64,000 nt of DNA from Minwuiaceae bacterium (GTDB lineage Bacteria > Pseudomonadota > Alphaproteobacteria > Minwuiales > Minwuiaceae), in NCBI GenBank assembly GCA_028278525.1, contig JANQEE010000041.1:186001-250000 (forward strand). The letters are read 5' to 3'. The position numbers and the translations under genes are program-made. The notes beneath the pieces were generated by a model, which did not search any database, was not told the DNA's origin, and saw only the letters and a program-made list of their open reading frames with translations. Below, piece after piece: positions 27,192 to 35,731 of the stretch (the first letter of the stretch is position 1; every line of letters starts with the position of its first letter).

Positions 27192-27371
27192 CGTCGCCTC
27201 CGTCGGGCGCCATTCGGCGCTATTCCGCAGGCTAGCGCCGGATGATTGCCAATCCGCTAACGGGTCGGCCGCGCGCCGGTATGGTTAGGCAATTCTTAAC
27301 AGCGGCGGCATTGTCGCCGGACGACGCTTTGTGGCCTTATGGCGGTGCACCGAATTCGAGGGATTGGCATT

Positions 27372-29036
27372 GTGGAAATGACCCGGAAAACCGGCGTTAC
27401 CGGCGGCGACGCTCTGGTAGAGACCTTGTGCGCCCATGGCGTGGATACCGCCTTCACGGTTTCCGGCGAGAGCTTCCTTTACGTCCTGGATGCCATGCGC
27501 CGCCGACCGGACCGGATCAGGCTGCTCGCCACTCGGCACGAGGGCGGTGCCGCATTCGCGGCGGAAGCGTACGGCAAGATCGCGCGGCGGCCGGCGGCGG
27601 TGCTAGTCAGCCGGGGGCCGGGCGCCAGCAACGCGGCGATCGGAGTGCATACCGCGCGGCAGGATTGCACGCCGATGCTGCTGTTCATCGGCCAGGTCCG
27701 AACCCGGTCTCGCGGAAGGGAGGCGTTTCAGGAAATCGACCATCACCGGATGTTCGGAAGCCTGGCCAAGGCCGTCCTGGAGCCGCGCGACGCGGGAGCG
27801 ATCGCCGACGTCACGGCCGAGGCCGTCGGGTTGAGCATGGCGGGCCGGCCCGGGCCGGTCGTCGTCGCGCTACCGCGCGATTTGACCGAGATGGAACTGG
27901 ACCGGTTTTCCGTGCCCGAAAGGCGGCCGAGTTCCGGTCACCTGTCCGACCCGTCGGCGACGGCAAGCGCGGCGGAGGCGGTCGGCAAGGCGAACCGTCC
28001 GCTGATCGTGGCCGGCGAGTTGGTGTCGCAGCAGGCGTCGTCGGCCGCCCTGGCCGCCTTCGCGGAGGCCTGCGGCGCGCCGGTGATGGCGGCCTATCGG
28101 CGGCAGGATGTCATGGACAATCGCCATCCGGCTTATGCCGGGCATCTGGAAATCAACCGGATGCCGTTCCAACGCGATGCTTTTGCCGAGGCCGACTTGA
28201 TCGTCGCCGTCGGCAGCCGCCTGGATGGCATTACCGCCGAGGACGGGGCGCTGGTCCGGCCCGACCAGGTTTCGATCCAGATCTATCCGGATGCCGCCGT
28301 GCTGGAGCGCTCCGGGTGTGCGATGCCTGTTTTCAGCGATGTCGCACCGGCGTTAGCCGACCTTACCGCTGCCGCAAGCCCGCCGCCGCCGGAGCGGATG
28401 GCCTGGCGCGACGCGCTGCATGGGGCGTTCCTGGATTTCTCGTTGCCGGAGGCGGTTGCCGCGTCCGGCGCCGTGGACCTGGCCAAGGCCGTGGCCGGTC
28501 TGCAAACCGTGCAGCCGGTCGACACCGTCATCGTGACCGACGGCGGCAGTTTTGCCCGATGGGTGCATCGGTTCTATCGCTTTACCGCGCCGCACAGCCA
28601 GGCAGGACCGATGTCGGGCGCCATGGGATATGCAGTCCCGGGTGCGATCGGCGCCGCGCTGGCCCGTCCGGGCGCGACGGCGGTCGCGTTCGTCGGCGAC
28701 GGCGGATTCATGATGAGCGGCCAGGAGATGGTGACGGCGGTCGAGCATGGCATTCCCATCAAAGTGGTCGTTTGCGACAACGGCGCGCATGGATCGATCT
28801 TGGCGGGACAGATCGGGGCATTCGGCGACAATGCGGATTACGGCACGGTGCTGGCCAGTCCGGATTTTGCGGCCGTTGCCCGCGCCTACGGGGCGGCGTC
28901 GTGGCGAATTGAACAGACGGATGAATTTTTGCCGGCGATGCGGGAGGCGTTGGCGTACGATGGCCCGGCCTTGCTTCACCTGATTACCGACCGGCGGGAT
29001 ATCGCACCGTTCGGGGCGGGCAAAGACGCCGTGTAG
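27372..29036 (+). CDS. Thiamine-diphosphate-dependent enzyme, acetolactate synthase-like
   Basis: A 554-residue three-domain ThDP enzyme. The N-terminal PYR domain has the catalytic glutamate in TRHEGGAAF (about residue 57). A central FAD/DHAP-like domain spans about 190-330. The C-terminal PP domain has the ThDP motif GDGGFMMSGQEM ending in CDNGAHG. It resembles acetolactate synthase large subunits, benzoylformate decarboxylase and sulfopyruvate/glyoxylate carboligases. No small ALS subunit is near, so branched-chain amino acid synthesis is unlikely. The GTG at 27372 has GAGGG 9 bases upstream; ATG 27378 is an alternative. An alpha/beta hydrolase follows 37 bases later. Confidence 0.88.
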   Translation: MEMTRKTGVTGGDALVETLCAHGVDTAFTVSGESFLYVLDAMRRRPDRIRLLATRHEGGAAFAAEAYGKIARRPAAVLVSRGPGASNAAIGVHTARQDCTPMLLFIGQVRTRSRGREAFQEIDHHRMFGSLAKAVLEPRDAGAIADVTAEAVGLSMAGRPGPVVVALPRDLTEMELDRFSVPERRPSSGHLSDPSATASAAEAVGKANRPLIVAGELVSQQASSAALAAFAEACGAPVMAAYRRQDVMDNRHPAYAGHLEINRMPFQRDAFAEADLIVAVGSRLDGITAEDGALVRPDQVSIQIYPDAAVLERSGCAMPVFSDVAPALADLTAAASPPPPERMAWRDALHGAFLDFSLPEAVAASGAVDLAKAVAGLQTVQPVDTVIVTDGGSFARWVHRFYRFTAPHSQAGPMSGAMGYAVPGAIGAALARPGATAVAFVGDGGFMMSGQEMVTAVEHGIPIKVVVCDNGAHGSILAGQIGAFGDNADYGTVLASPDFAAVARAYGAASWRIEQTDEFLPAMREALAYDGPALLHLITDRRDIAPFGAGKDAV

Positions 29037-29073
29037 AGGCGAAAGGTTGGATTGAACAGTTCTTGGGACAGCC

Positions 29074-29955
29074 ATGATCGAGCATGAATACGTAGACCTG
29101 GACGGGGTGCGCCTGCACGTCGCGCGCGAGGGGGATGGCGACCTGATGCTGTTCGCCCACGGTTTCCCGGAATTCTGGTACGCCTGGAAGAACCAGCTAG
29201 AGGAGTTCGGTGAGGATCATCTGGCCATCGCGCCCGACATGCGCGGCTACAACCTCTCATCCAAACCGGAGAAGGTCGAGGATTACGCCGTGGCGAACGT
29301 GGTCGGCGACATCGCCGGGCTGGCGCGGCATTTCGGGCAGGAGCGCTTTACCCTCGTCGCGCATGACTGGGGCGGTGTTGCGGCCTGGGCGTTCGCCATG
29401 ACTCACCCGGAGATGTTGAAGCGGCTGGTTATCGTCAACGCGCCGCACCCCGGCACGTTCCTTCGGGAAGTGGCGGCGAACCCGGCTCAGACGGAAGCCT
29501 CGCAATATATGCGGTTCTTCCGCACGCCGGAGGCGGAGGCCGTGCTGAGCCAGAACGATTTCTCCGTCTTGTGGGAGCGTGTGTTCGCGGCAGCCGAGGC
29601 GAATGGCGTGATGAATGAGGCCGACAAAGCCGCCTATATTGAGGCCTGGTCGCAGCCCGGCGCTTTGACCGGCGGCCTGAACTGGTACCGCGCGTCGTCG
29701 TTCGATATTCCGGAAGCGGGTAAGGCCGCCGGGCCGGCCCCAGAGATTAACAAGGATGCGTTCAAGGTCGCGGTGCCGACCCTGGCTATCTGGGGCGAGA
29801 AGGACACGGCCTTGCTGCCAAGCCTGCTGGACGGGCTGGAGGAGTATGTGCCCGACCTGACCGTGCGGCGAATTCCCGACGGCAGTCATTGGGTGATCCA
29901 CGAATATCCCGATCTGGTAAACGGCTATATCCGAGAATTCATCGCCGACGGATAG
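29074..29955 (+). CDS. Alpha/beta hydrolase, epoxide hydrolase/haloacetate dehalogenase-like
   Basis: A 293-residue alpha/beta-hydrolase with an aspartate nucleophile. The oxyanion motif is HGFPEFWYAW (residues 29-38), the nucleophile Asp98 lies in VAHDWGGVAAW, an acid is in WGEKDTALL and the catalytic histidine in DGSHWVIHEYP. The HGFP and HDWGG motifs are typical of soluble epoxide hydrolases and fluoroacetate dehalogenases; a serine esterase is excluded by the Asp. Substrates cannot be told from sequence. It is probably co-transcribed with the ThDP enzyme. Confidence 0.88.
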   Translation: MIEHEYVDLDGVRLHVAREGDGDLMLFAHGFPEFWYAWKNQLEEFGEDHLAIAPDMRGYNLSSKPEKVEDYAVANVVGDIAGLARHFGQERFTLVAHDWGGVAAWAFAMTHPEMLKRLVIVNAPHPGTFLREVAANPAQTEASQYMRFFRTPEAEAVLSQNDFSVLWERVFAAAEANGVMNEADKAAYIEAWSQPGALTGGLNWYRASSFDIPEAGKAAGPAPEINKDAFKVAVPTLAIWGEKDTALLPSLLDGLEEYVPDLTVRRIPDGSHWVIHEYPDLVNGYIREFIADG

Positions 29956-29968
29956 GGGCGGCGGAGGT

Positions 29969-31780
29969 TCAAACGGCTCCGGCGCGTTGATCCATGAAGA
30001 TCCGGCTGCTCAGGAAGCCGAATAGAAACCGCTCGAAGCTCTGCGGTCGGCGCTCGGCGCTCAACAGCGCCTCGAAACCGCCGCGGTCGATGAGGTCGAA
30101 TATGGGACCGTCCGACAGCATGTAGTCCCTGGTCCTGTTATCCATGGGGTCGGGTGAAATTGGGCTCGCCGGTCCTGCCAGATTGCGGTCGCAGCGGATC
30201 TTATCCGGCACGAGGTCGAGCAGCACATCGCGCAGCACCGCTTTGTTATATCCGTTACGGATTAAATGCTCGGACGGCATTGTGTTGGTGAACTCGACGA
30301 CCGAGGTGTCGAGAAACGGCGCATGGTAGTCGAGCCCGAGTGCGGTTGCGTGGAATGCTTCGGCCTGCAGCCCGACGGGAACCGTCTCCGCGCAGAGCTC
30401 GTTCAGCATGCGGTTGCGCAGCAGCGAGTCGGTGTGCGCGGTTTCTTCGAATGACTCGCCGAAATCCTCGGTTGCCAACGCGGAATAGGCGTCGGAATCC
30501 GGATAGAGGTGGCTCCGAAACTGCGGGTTGTCGAAATAAAGTTCGGGATTGGCGAGCGGCGAACCGACAACCTGTGGGGACACATATTTGTGCCAGGCTT
30601 CCAATTGCTCGCGGTAGAAGGGCTGACGGCGGAGCTGGTAGAGCTGAAGATTGAAATGGTCGCTATTGCCGGTCAGCAACTCGTCAGCGCCGATTCCGGA
30701 GAGCAGGGTATGGCAACCGTCAGCGGACGCGGCCTCCGCCGCGAAACGGGTTTCGTAGCATTCGGGGGAGCAGACAGGCTGTCCCTGTGCCGAGACCTGT
30801 TTGGATAGGTTGTCCAAGAGGCTGCCGTTGGCAGGCATCGTCACTTGGCGGTGCGGCCAACCGCAGCCGTCCCACTCGGATCCGGCCGCGGCGCCGTTCC
30901 GGCGGATATAGGCTGTGACATCGCGCCCGAGGTGGTGCTTTGCGATGGCCGCAAGCGCGATGGAATCGATGCCGTCCGACCCATGCGGCAGGCAAATCGC
31001 GGCCGGGCCGTCCTGCTTGCGCAAATGCCGTTCCATGGCGTCGATCAGCACCTCGCGCAGACTGCGCACTGCCTCGGCGTAGCGCATGGCACGCGGTTTA
31101 TGCTCAGGCGTCCAATTGCGCGTTATCTGTGGTTCTTCGCCGCTAGAGACGGTCAGGTTGTGCGCGGCCGGCAGGGAATGGATTCCAGCGAAGAACGTTT
31201 CGCTCCCCTTGAACAACGACCGGTCGCCGTTGATTAGAAAGCGCAGGATATGATTGTGGTTGGCCGGCACGGTTTGTCCGGACAGCGCCTCGATGTAGGC
31301 AACATCGGATCCGAACCAGAATCCGGTCGGGGTCTCCCGGTAATAGAGGGGCCGGCTGCCGAAGCGGTCGCGCGATAGCAGCAGTTTACCGGTTGACTTG
31401 TCGAACAAAGCGAAGGCCCAACTGCCTTCGAATTTCGCAATGCAGGCTTCGCCGCACGACAGATAGCTTTGCAGAACGATCTCCGCGTCGGTGCCGTCGC
31501 GGAACCTGACGCCGCGTTCTTCGAGGGTGAACCGAAGCTGATCGCGGTTACAGAGATTGCCGTCGAAAACCAGCGTAATGCCGCCGTTTTCAAGCGGCGG
31601 ATCGACATGTTCGCCGGGCTTCTCCTGGGCCGACTGAAGCAGCGCCAGATGGTCGGCTCCATTGCTGAAGCGATTTGCGTGTTGATGATGGGCGCCGCGC
31701 TTTTGCATGGCGGCAAGTGCGGCCCTGATACGCCCGTCGTCCGAGGGTGAGCGTCCGAGATATCCGGCTATACCTGCCAT
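29969..31780 (-). CDS. Asparagine synthetase-like protein lacking the glutaminase cysteine
   Basis: A 603-residue homologue of glutamine-hydrolysing asparagine synthetase (AsnB). The N-terminal nucleophile cysteine (normally MCGI) is Ala2 here (MAGIAGYLG), and other glutaminase residues are altered: the FNGEIYN-type loop is FDGNLCN and RGPDG is RGAHH. SRDRFGSRPLYY is kept. In the synthetase domain the PP-loop (SGGxDS) reads HGSDGIDS (residues about 267-273), while LLSGIGADELLTG (about 359-371) is intact. So glutamine hydrolysis should be lost and adenylation may be retained. Such proteins in glycan clusters amidate sugars or are non-catalytic. It is downstream of a degenerate cytidylyltransferase on the same strand (36-base gap). 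Confidence 0.85.
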   Translation of the reverse strand: MAGIAGYLGRSPSDDGRIRAALAAMQKRGAHHQHANRFSNGADHLALLQSAQEKPGEHVDPPLENGGITLVFDGNLCNRDQLRFTLEERGVRFRDGTDAEIVLQSYLSCGEACIAKFEGSWAFALFDKSTGKLLLSRDRFGSRPLYYRETPTGFWFGSDVAYIEALSGQTVPANHNHILRFLINGDRSLFKGSETFFAGIHSLPAAHNLTVSSGEEPQITRNWTPEHKPRAMRYAEAVRSLREVLIDAMERHLRKQDGPAAICLPHGSDGIDSIALAAIAKHHLGRDVTAYIRRNGAAAGSEWDGCGWPHRQVTMPANGSLLDNLSKQVSAQGQPVCSPECYETRFAAEAASADGCHTLLSGIGADELLTGNSDHFNLQLYQLRRQPFYREQLEAWHKYVSPQVVGSPLANPELYFDNPQFRSHLYPDSDAYSALATEDFGESFEETAHTDSLLRNRMLNELCAETVPVGLQAEAFHATALGLDYHAPFLDTSVVEFTNTMPSEHLIRNGYNKAVLRDVLLDLVPDKIRCDRNLAGPASPISPDPMDNRTRDYMLSDGPIFDLIDRGGFEALLSAERRPQSFERFLFGFLSSRIFMDQRAGAV

Positions 31781-31816
31781 GACACCGACCGATACTGTCG
31801 CGAAAAAGAACTGGGG

Positions 31817-32506
31817 CTAGGCGAGGATGCCCGTGGCCAGGGCGAGCGAGTCCTCGAACGTGTAGGACCAGTGCGGCCGCGTCATACGCATGACCGTGCT
31901 GACGAAATCCGCGAACTCCTCCTCGGTTTCCACCGAGAGCCGCAGGCTGGAAAGGTCCCGCGGCGCGCTGAAGTTGATGATCCGGAAACGTCGGGGCTGA
32001 CTGTAATAGAAGGCCGTGATATCGCCCCGCTCGGCCGGAGTGGCCAGTTTCGGCAGGGCGGACCGCAGGGTTTCCGCGGAAACGACCTCAACGACCTCAC
32101 CGGTCGGGAATGTCGCGGGATGCCGGTTGGTAACGAGATCGGGCAGTTCGCAACCGAATAGGTTAAGGGCGCGGTCGACCAATCGATAGTCAAGCAGCGG
32201 GCTGACTTGGGATAGACGGACAAATCCGTCTACTGGTCCGGCCGCCAGCAGCCGTTCGTAGGCTGTCGCCAGGTCGCCGGCAGTAACGCGAACGCAGTCG
32301 AAGCCTTCCGACTGACAATAGTCGCCAAGTGGATCGTCTACCGCCTGATCTGTGGTTACCACGACAATGTCCTGGGTGGTCGGGCATTGCCGCAAGCTTT
32401 CGACCAAATAGCCCAGTACGGGCTTGCCACTCACTTGCCGCAGGATGGTACCCGGCGCATGGGTTGCCCCCATGCTTGCCTCGATAACGAACGGTACCTG
32501 CATCAC
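31817..32506 (-). CDS. SpsF-like cytidylyltransferase homologue with degenerate nucleotide loop
   Basis: A 229-residue protein with the GT-A nucleotidyltransferase fold of the SpsF/CMP-KDO synthetase group: GKPVLGYLVESLRQC, VVVTTDQAVDDPL and RLSQVSPLLDYRLVD align with family positions. The normal nucleotide-binding loop QARMGSTRLPGK reads EASMGATHAPGT, so both arginines and the lysine are replaced. Catalysis as a CMP-sugar synthetase is therefore doubtful. It is the first gene of a two-gene minus-strand unit with the glutaminase-dead AsnB homologue, divergent from pseC. Confidence 0.7.
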   Translation of the reverse strand: MMQVPFVIEASMGATHAPGTILRQVSGKPVLGYLVESLRQCPTTQDIVVVTTDQAVDDPLGDYCQSEGFDCVRVTAGDLATAYERLLAAGPVDGFVRLSQVSPLLDYRLVDRALNLFGCELPDLVTNRHPATFPTGEVVEVVSAETLRSALPKLATPAERGDITAFYYSQPRRFRIINFSAPRDLSSLRLSVETEEEFADFVSTVMRMTRPHWSYTFEDSLALATGILA

Positions 32507-32730
32507 GCCACCTCTTGAACAACAGGTGAATAATGCTGAACCCGCGAGGTAAAAATTTCGCTAACTATTTGAAATAATGCAAAAAATTGGAACAGAATAC
32601 GTCTAAAATTGTCGTCAAATACAGTGTAAAGAAGGCGCGAATTAATCGATGGGTAACTAAATGCGCGCAACACTACAGACCCTGATCAGATCGGCAAACG
32701 AACGGTGTCCCGAAGGGGACCGGCACCCCG
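32507..32730. promoter_or_regulatory. AT-rich divergent promoter region upstream of pseC
   Basis: A 224-base gene-free region between the divergent cytidylyltransferase-like gene and pseC. Bases 32550-32650 are strongly AT-rich compared with the flanking coding DNA. It probably carries both promoters. No sigma-54 GG-N10-GC element and no certain -35/-10 pair were found. Confidence 0.5.
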
Positions 32731-33954
32731 ATGCAGCGCGCCAAAACAGCCTCGACCCCGACCTTGCCGTATGGCCGCCATCTCATCGAAGATGACGATA
32801 TCTCGGCGGTTACCGATGTTCTCAAAGGGGACTGGCTGACGACCGGGCCGACGGTTGCTGCTTTCGAAGCCGCTTTGGCGCGTCAACTGGAAGCCGAGTT
32901 CGTTATCAGTTGCAACAGCGGGACTGCGGCGTTGCACATGGCCTGTGCCGCTCTGGATATCGGCCCTGGCGACAAAGCCATCGTTCCGGCGGTCACATTC
33001 CTGGCGACGGCCAATGCCGTCCGTTACATGGGCGCCGACGTCGTCTTCGCCGACTGCGACCCGACATCGGGTTTGATGCGTCCGGACGATTTCGAAGGGG
33101 CGCTCGACCGGGCTGGCGACCCGGTGAAAGCGGTTCTGCCGGTCCATATGGCGGGCCAATGCGCGGATCCGGAAGCGATTGCCCGCATTGCCGGCGAACG
33201 GGGCATCAGGGTGGTTGAAGACGCCTGTCATGCGTTAGGCACCCGCTACCGGACCGGCGACGGCGGCATGATCGCCGTCGGGTCGTGCGGCCATTCCGAC
33301 ATGGCCGTTTTCTCGTTTCACCCGGTCAAGACCATTGCGATGGGCGAGGGCGGCGCGGTCGCCACCAACGATGCAGAGTTGGCGGCTCGACTAACCGCCT
33401 TTCGCAACCACGGCATGACCCGAGACGCCGACCGGTTTCGGTACCCGGAATTGGGACTGGCAAAAAATGGCGAACCGAACCCCTGGTACTACGAAATGCC
33501 GGCGCTCGGCTTCAACTACCGGGCGCCGGACATCAACTGCGCCCTCGGCCTCAGCCAGCTTGGCAAGCTGGAACGTTTCATCGCCCGGCGCCGCCAGCTT
33601 GCGCAGCGCTACGACACGCTGCTGCAGCCACTCGGCAATATGATCCGTCCGATCCATCGGGTAGAGAATTCCGTACCGGCCTGGCACCTCTACCCCGTCT
33701 TGATCGATTTCGAGCAACTGCCGATCGACCGCGCGGCCTTGATGCTGCATTTGGCGGAACGTGGCGTCGGTACCCAGGTCCACTACCTGCCGGTTCACTT
33801 ACAACCCTACTACCGCAACCGTTACGGCGACAAGATTCTGGCCGGCGCGGAATCCTACTACGCGCAAACTCTTTCACTGCCGCTGTTTCCTGCCATGGCC
33901 GACGACGACGTGGATCGCGTGGTCGAGGAACTGGCCGCGGCCGTCGGCGATTAA
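32731..33954 (+). CDS. pseC: UDP-4-amino-4,6-dideoxy-N-acetyl-beta-L-altrosamine transaminase
   Basis: A 407-residue PLP aminotransferase of the DegT/DnrJ/EryC1 family, second step of pseudaminic acid synthesis (amino transfer to C4 of the PseB product). Lys200 in FSFHPVKTIAMGEGG forms the Schiff base; VEDACHALG supplies the PLP aspartate. GDWLTTGPTVAAFE and CNSGTAALHMA are typical of PseC. The C-terminal YLPVHLQPYYR segment is also typical of the subgroup. It opens a plus-strand run to 39106. PseB is not adjacent but lies at 56116. Confidence 0.9.
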   Translation: MQRAKTASTPTLPYGRHLIEDDDISAVTDVLKGDWLTTGPTVAAFEAALARQLEAEFVISCNSGTAALHMACAALDIGPGDKAIVPAVTFLATANAVRYMGADVVFADCDPTSGLMRPDDFEGALDRAGDPVKAVLPVHMAGQCADPEAIARIAGERGIRVVEDACHALGTRYRTGDGGMIAVGSCGHSDMAVFSFHPVKTIAMGEGGAVATNDAELAARLTAFRNHGMTRDADRFRYPELGLAKNGEPNPWYYEMPALGFNYRAPDINCALGLSQLGKLERFIARRRQLAQRYDTLLQPLGNMIRPIHRVENSVPAWHLYPVLIDFEQLPIDRAALMLHLAERGVGTQVHYLPVHLQPYYRNRYGDKILAGAESYYAQTLSLPLFPAMADDDVDRVVEELAAAVGD

Positions 33955-33972
33955 GTTACGGGAGCAAGGACA

Positions 33973-35034
33973 ATGGTACGATTTGGCAAGCGCGAGGTCG
34001 GCGACGACGCGCCGGTGTTCGTTACCTTCGAGGCCGGACCAACCCACGATGGTCTGGAATCCGCCAAGCGCCTCTGCAAGCTGGCGGCCGACGCCGGCGC
34101 GGATGCTGTGAAATTTCAGGTCCTGGATCCGGACCGGTTGGTGGCTGACCGTAAGCAGATGTTCGCTTTCGACGTCCTGGTCGACCGCGCAACGGGCAAA
34201 ACCGAAACGGTCGAGGAGCCGCTCTACGATCTGCTTTGCCGCCGGTCAATGCCGGAATCCGATTGGCGCGACCTGAAGAAACACTGCGACAGCCTGAACC
34301 TGGCGTTCTTCGCCACCGTTTCCTTCGAAGAAGATGTCACGCTGATGGAGAGCCTTGGCTGCGACTCCATCAAGATCGCGTCGGCGGACGTCAACTATCT
34401 GTCGTTTATCCGCCGCGTCGCGCGCACCGGCATGTGCGTTCAGTTGGATACGGGCAATGCGACCATCGGCGAGATCGAGCAGGCGGTCGACGCCATCCGG
34501 CGGGAGGGCAACGAGAACATCATTATCCATCAATGCCCGTCCGGATATCCGGCCCGGCTGGAAAGCATCAACCTTCAGATCATTCCCACGCTGAAGCGGA
34601 TGTTCCCGTATCCCGTCGCCTTTTCGGATCACACGCCGGGGCGGGACATGGATATCGCCGCCGTGGCCCTGGGCGCCTCGCTGGTCGAGAAGACCATTAC
34701 CGAGGATCGCACGACCCGCAGCGTCGAGCACATCATGTCGCTGGAGCCCGGCGAGATGATCGAGTTCGTCGAGGCGATGCGCGACGTGCAGACTGCTTTG
34801 GGCGGCCCGCGCAGGATCATGCATGACGCGGAGTTGGAGAAGCGTGTTGCCGTTAGGCGCAGCGCGCACCTGACCAAACCGGTCAAGGCCGGCCAATGCC
34901 TGAGCAAGATCGAGGTGGAATTCCGCCGTCCGGGTTATGGTATCGCGCCGGATCTCTACGAGCAGTTGGGGCACCGCACTTTCAAGGCGGACCTGCCGGC
35001 GGGCCAGATGATTCAGTTGGCCGACCTTGCCTGA
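33973..35034 (+). CDS. Divergent NeuB-family nonulosonic acid synthase
   Basis: A 353-residue protein with the NeuB TIM barrel (residues about 1-285) and a C-terminal SAF/antifreeze-like domain (about 290-350). The family condenses phosphoenolpyruvate with a hexosamine derivative. Visible family positions are AGADAVKFQ (residues 43-51), SIKIASADVNYL, HQCPSGYPA, FSDHTPGRD and VEKTITEDR. It is distinct from the second synthase at 46515: the N-terminus is FEAGPTHDGL rather than AELSANHMGDL, and a DVLVDRATGKTE insert is present. It may make a different nonulosonic acid. It starts 18 bases after pseC. Confidence 0.8.
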   Translation: MVRFGKREVGDDAPVFVTFEAGPTHDGLESAKRLCKLAADAGADAVKFQVLDPDRLVADRKQMFAFDVLVDRATGKTETVEEPLYDLLCRRSMPESDWRDLKKHCDSLNLAFFATVSFEEDVTLMESLGCDSIKIASADVNYLSFIRRVARTGMCVQLDTGNATIGEIEQAVDAIRREGNENIIIHQCPSGYPARLESINLQIIPTLKRMFPYPVAFSDHTPGRDMDIAAVALGASLVEKTITEDRTTRSVEHIMSLEPGEMIEFVEAMRDVQTALGGPRRIMHDAELEKRVAVRRSAHLTKPVKAGQCLSKIEVEFRRPGYGIAPDLYEQLGHRTFKADLPAGQMIQLADLA

Positions 35035-35731
35035 ACCTGCCTCTTCTTCCGTTCTGGCGATCATTCCGGCGCGCGGCGGCTCCAAGCGGCTGCCGCGTAA
35101 GAACATCGTCGATTTCTGCGGTAAACCCATTATCGCCTACACGATCGGGGCGGCGTTGGAGAGTGGGCGGTGCCGCCGTGTGGTCGTGTCGACCGAAGAT
35201 CCCGAGATCGCCGAGGTAGCCCGGCGGTTCGGCGCCGATGTCGACGATCGTCCGGCGCATCTGGCGGGCGACGGGGTCGGCGCGGTCGACGTCTGCCTGG
35301 ACCTGCTGGATCGGGAGGAAGTCGCCGGCGACGCCGACAAGGTGTTCTGCTGCCTCTATCCGACGGCCCCAATGCGGGGCGCTTCCGATATCGCCGCGGT
35401 GATCGATCTGGTCGAGCCCGGCCGTTTCGATTTCGCCATGGCCGTGACGGCCTTCGACCTGCCGCCGCATCAGGCGCTGAAGATGGAACCGGGCGGGCAG
35501 GCAAATCCCTTGTTCCCGGATCTGGTAAAGAAGCGGGACGACGAGATCGGCCGCGTTGTTGTCGACAACGGCAGCACCTACGCCGCCACGGTTGAAGCGT
35601 TCCGCAAGCATCGCACCTTCTACGGTCCGGCCTTGCGCTGCCACGAGATGCCGCGCGGCCGTTCGGTCGATATCAACGTTGCCGAGGACCTTGAGTTCGC
35701 CAGTTATCTCTACCGGAGGCAGGTGGCGTGA
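35027..35731 (+). CDS. pseF: Pseudaminic acid cytidylyltransferase
   Basis: A 234-residue CMP-sugar synthetase that activates a nonulosonic acid with CTP. The nucleotide loop IIPARGGSKRLPRKNI (residues 12-27) is intact, followed by FCGKPIIAYTI and VVVSTEDPEIAEVA. DNGSTYAATVEAF and the AEDLEFA tail are typical of PseF/NeuA. The start is a TTG at 35027, inside the end of the synthase gene (8-base overlap), implying coupled translation. It could serve pseudaminic acid or the product of the adjacent divergent synthase; the PseF assignment is by family pattern and by being the only intact cytidylyltransferase in the island. Confidence 0.82.
   Translation: MPEPASSSVLAIIPARGGSKRLPRKNIVDFCGKPIIAYTIGAALESGRCRRVVVSTEDPEIAEVARRFGADVDDRPAHLAGDGVGAVDVCLDLLDREEVAGDADKVFCCLYPTAPMRGASDIAAVIDLVEPGRFDFAMAVTAFDLPPHQALKMEPGGQANPLFPDLVKKRDDEIGRVVVDNGSTYAATVEAFRKHRTFYGPALRCHEMPRGRSVDINVAEDLEFASYLYRRQVA

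Noticed and set aside
27242..28912. 556-residue frame on the plus strand
   Set aside because: It is a frameshifted shadow of the ThDP enzyme (Arg/Gly-rich translation); the ThDP frame has all conserved motifs.
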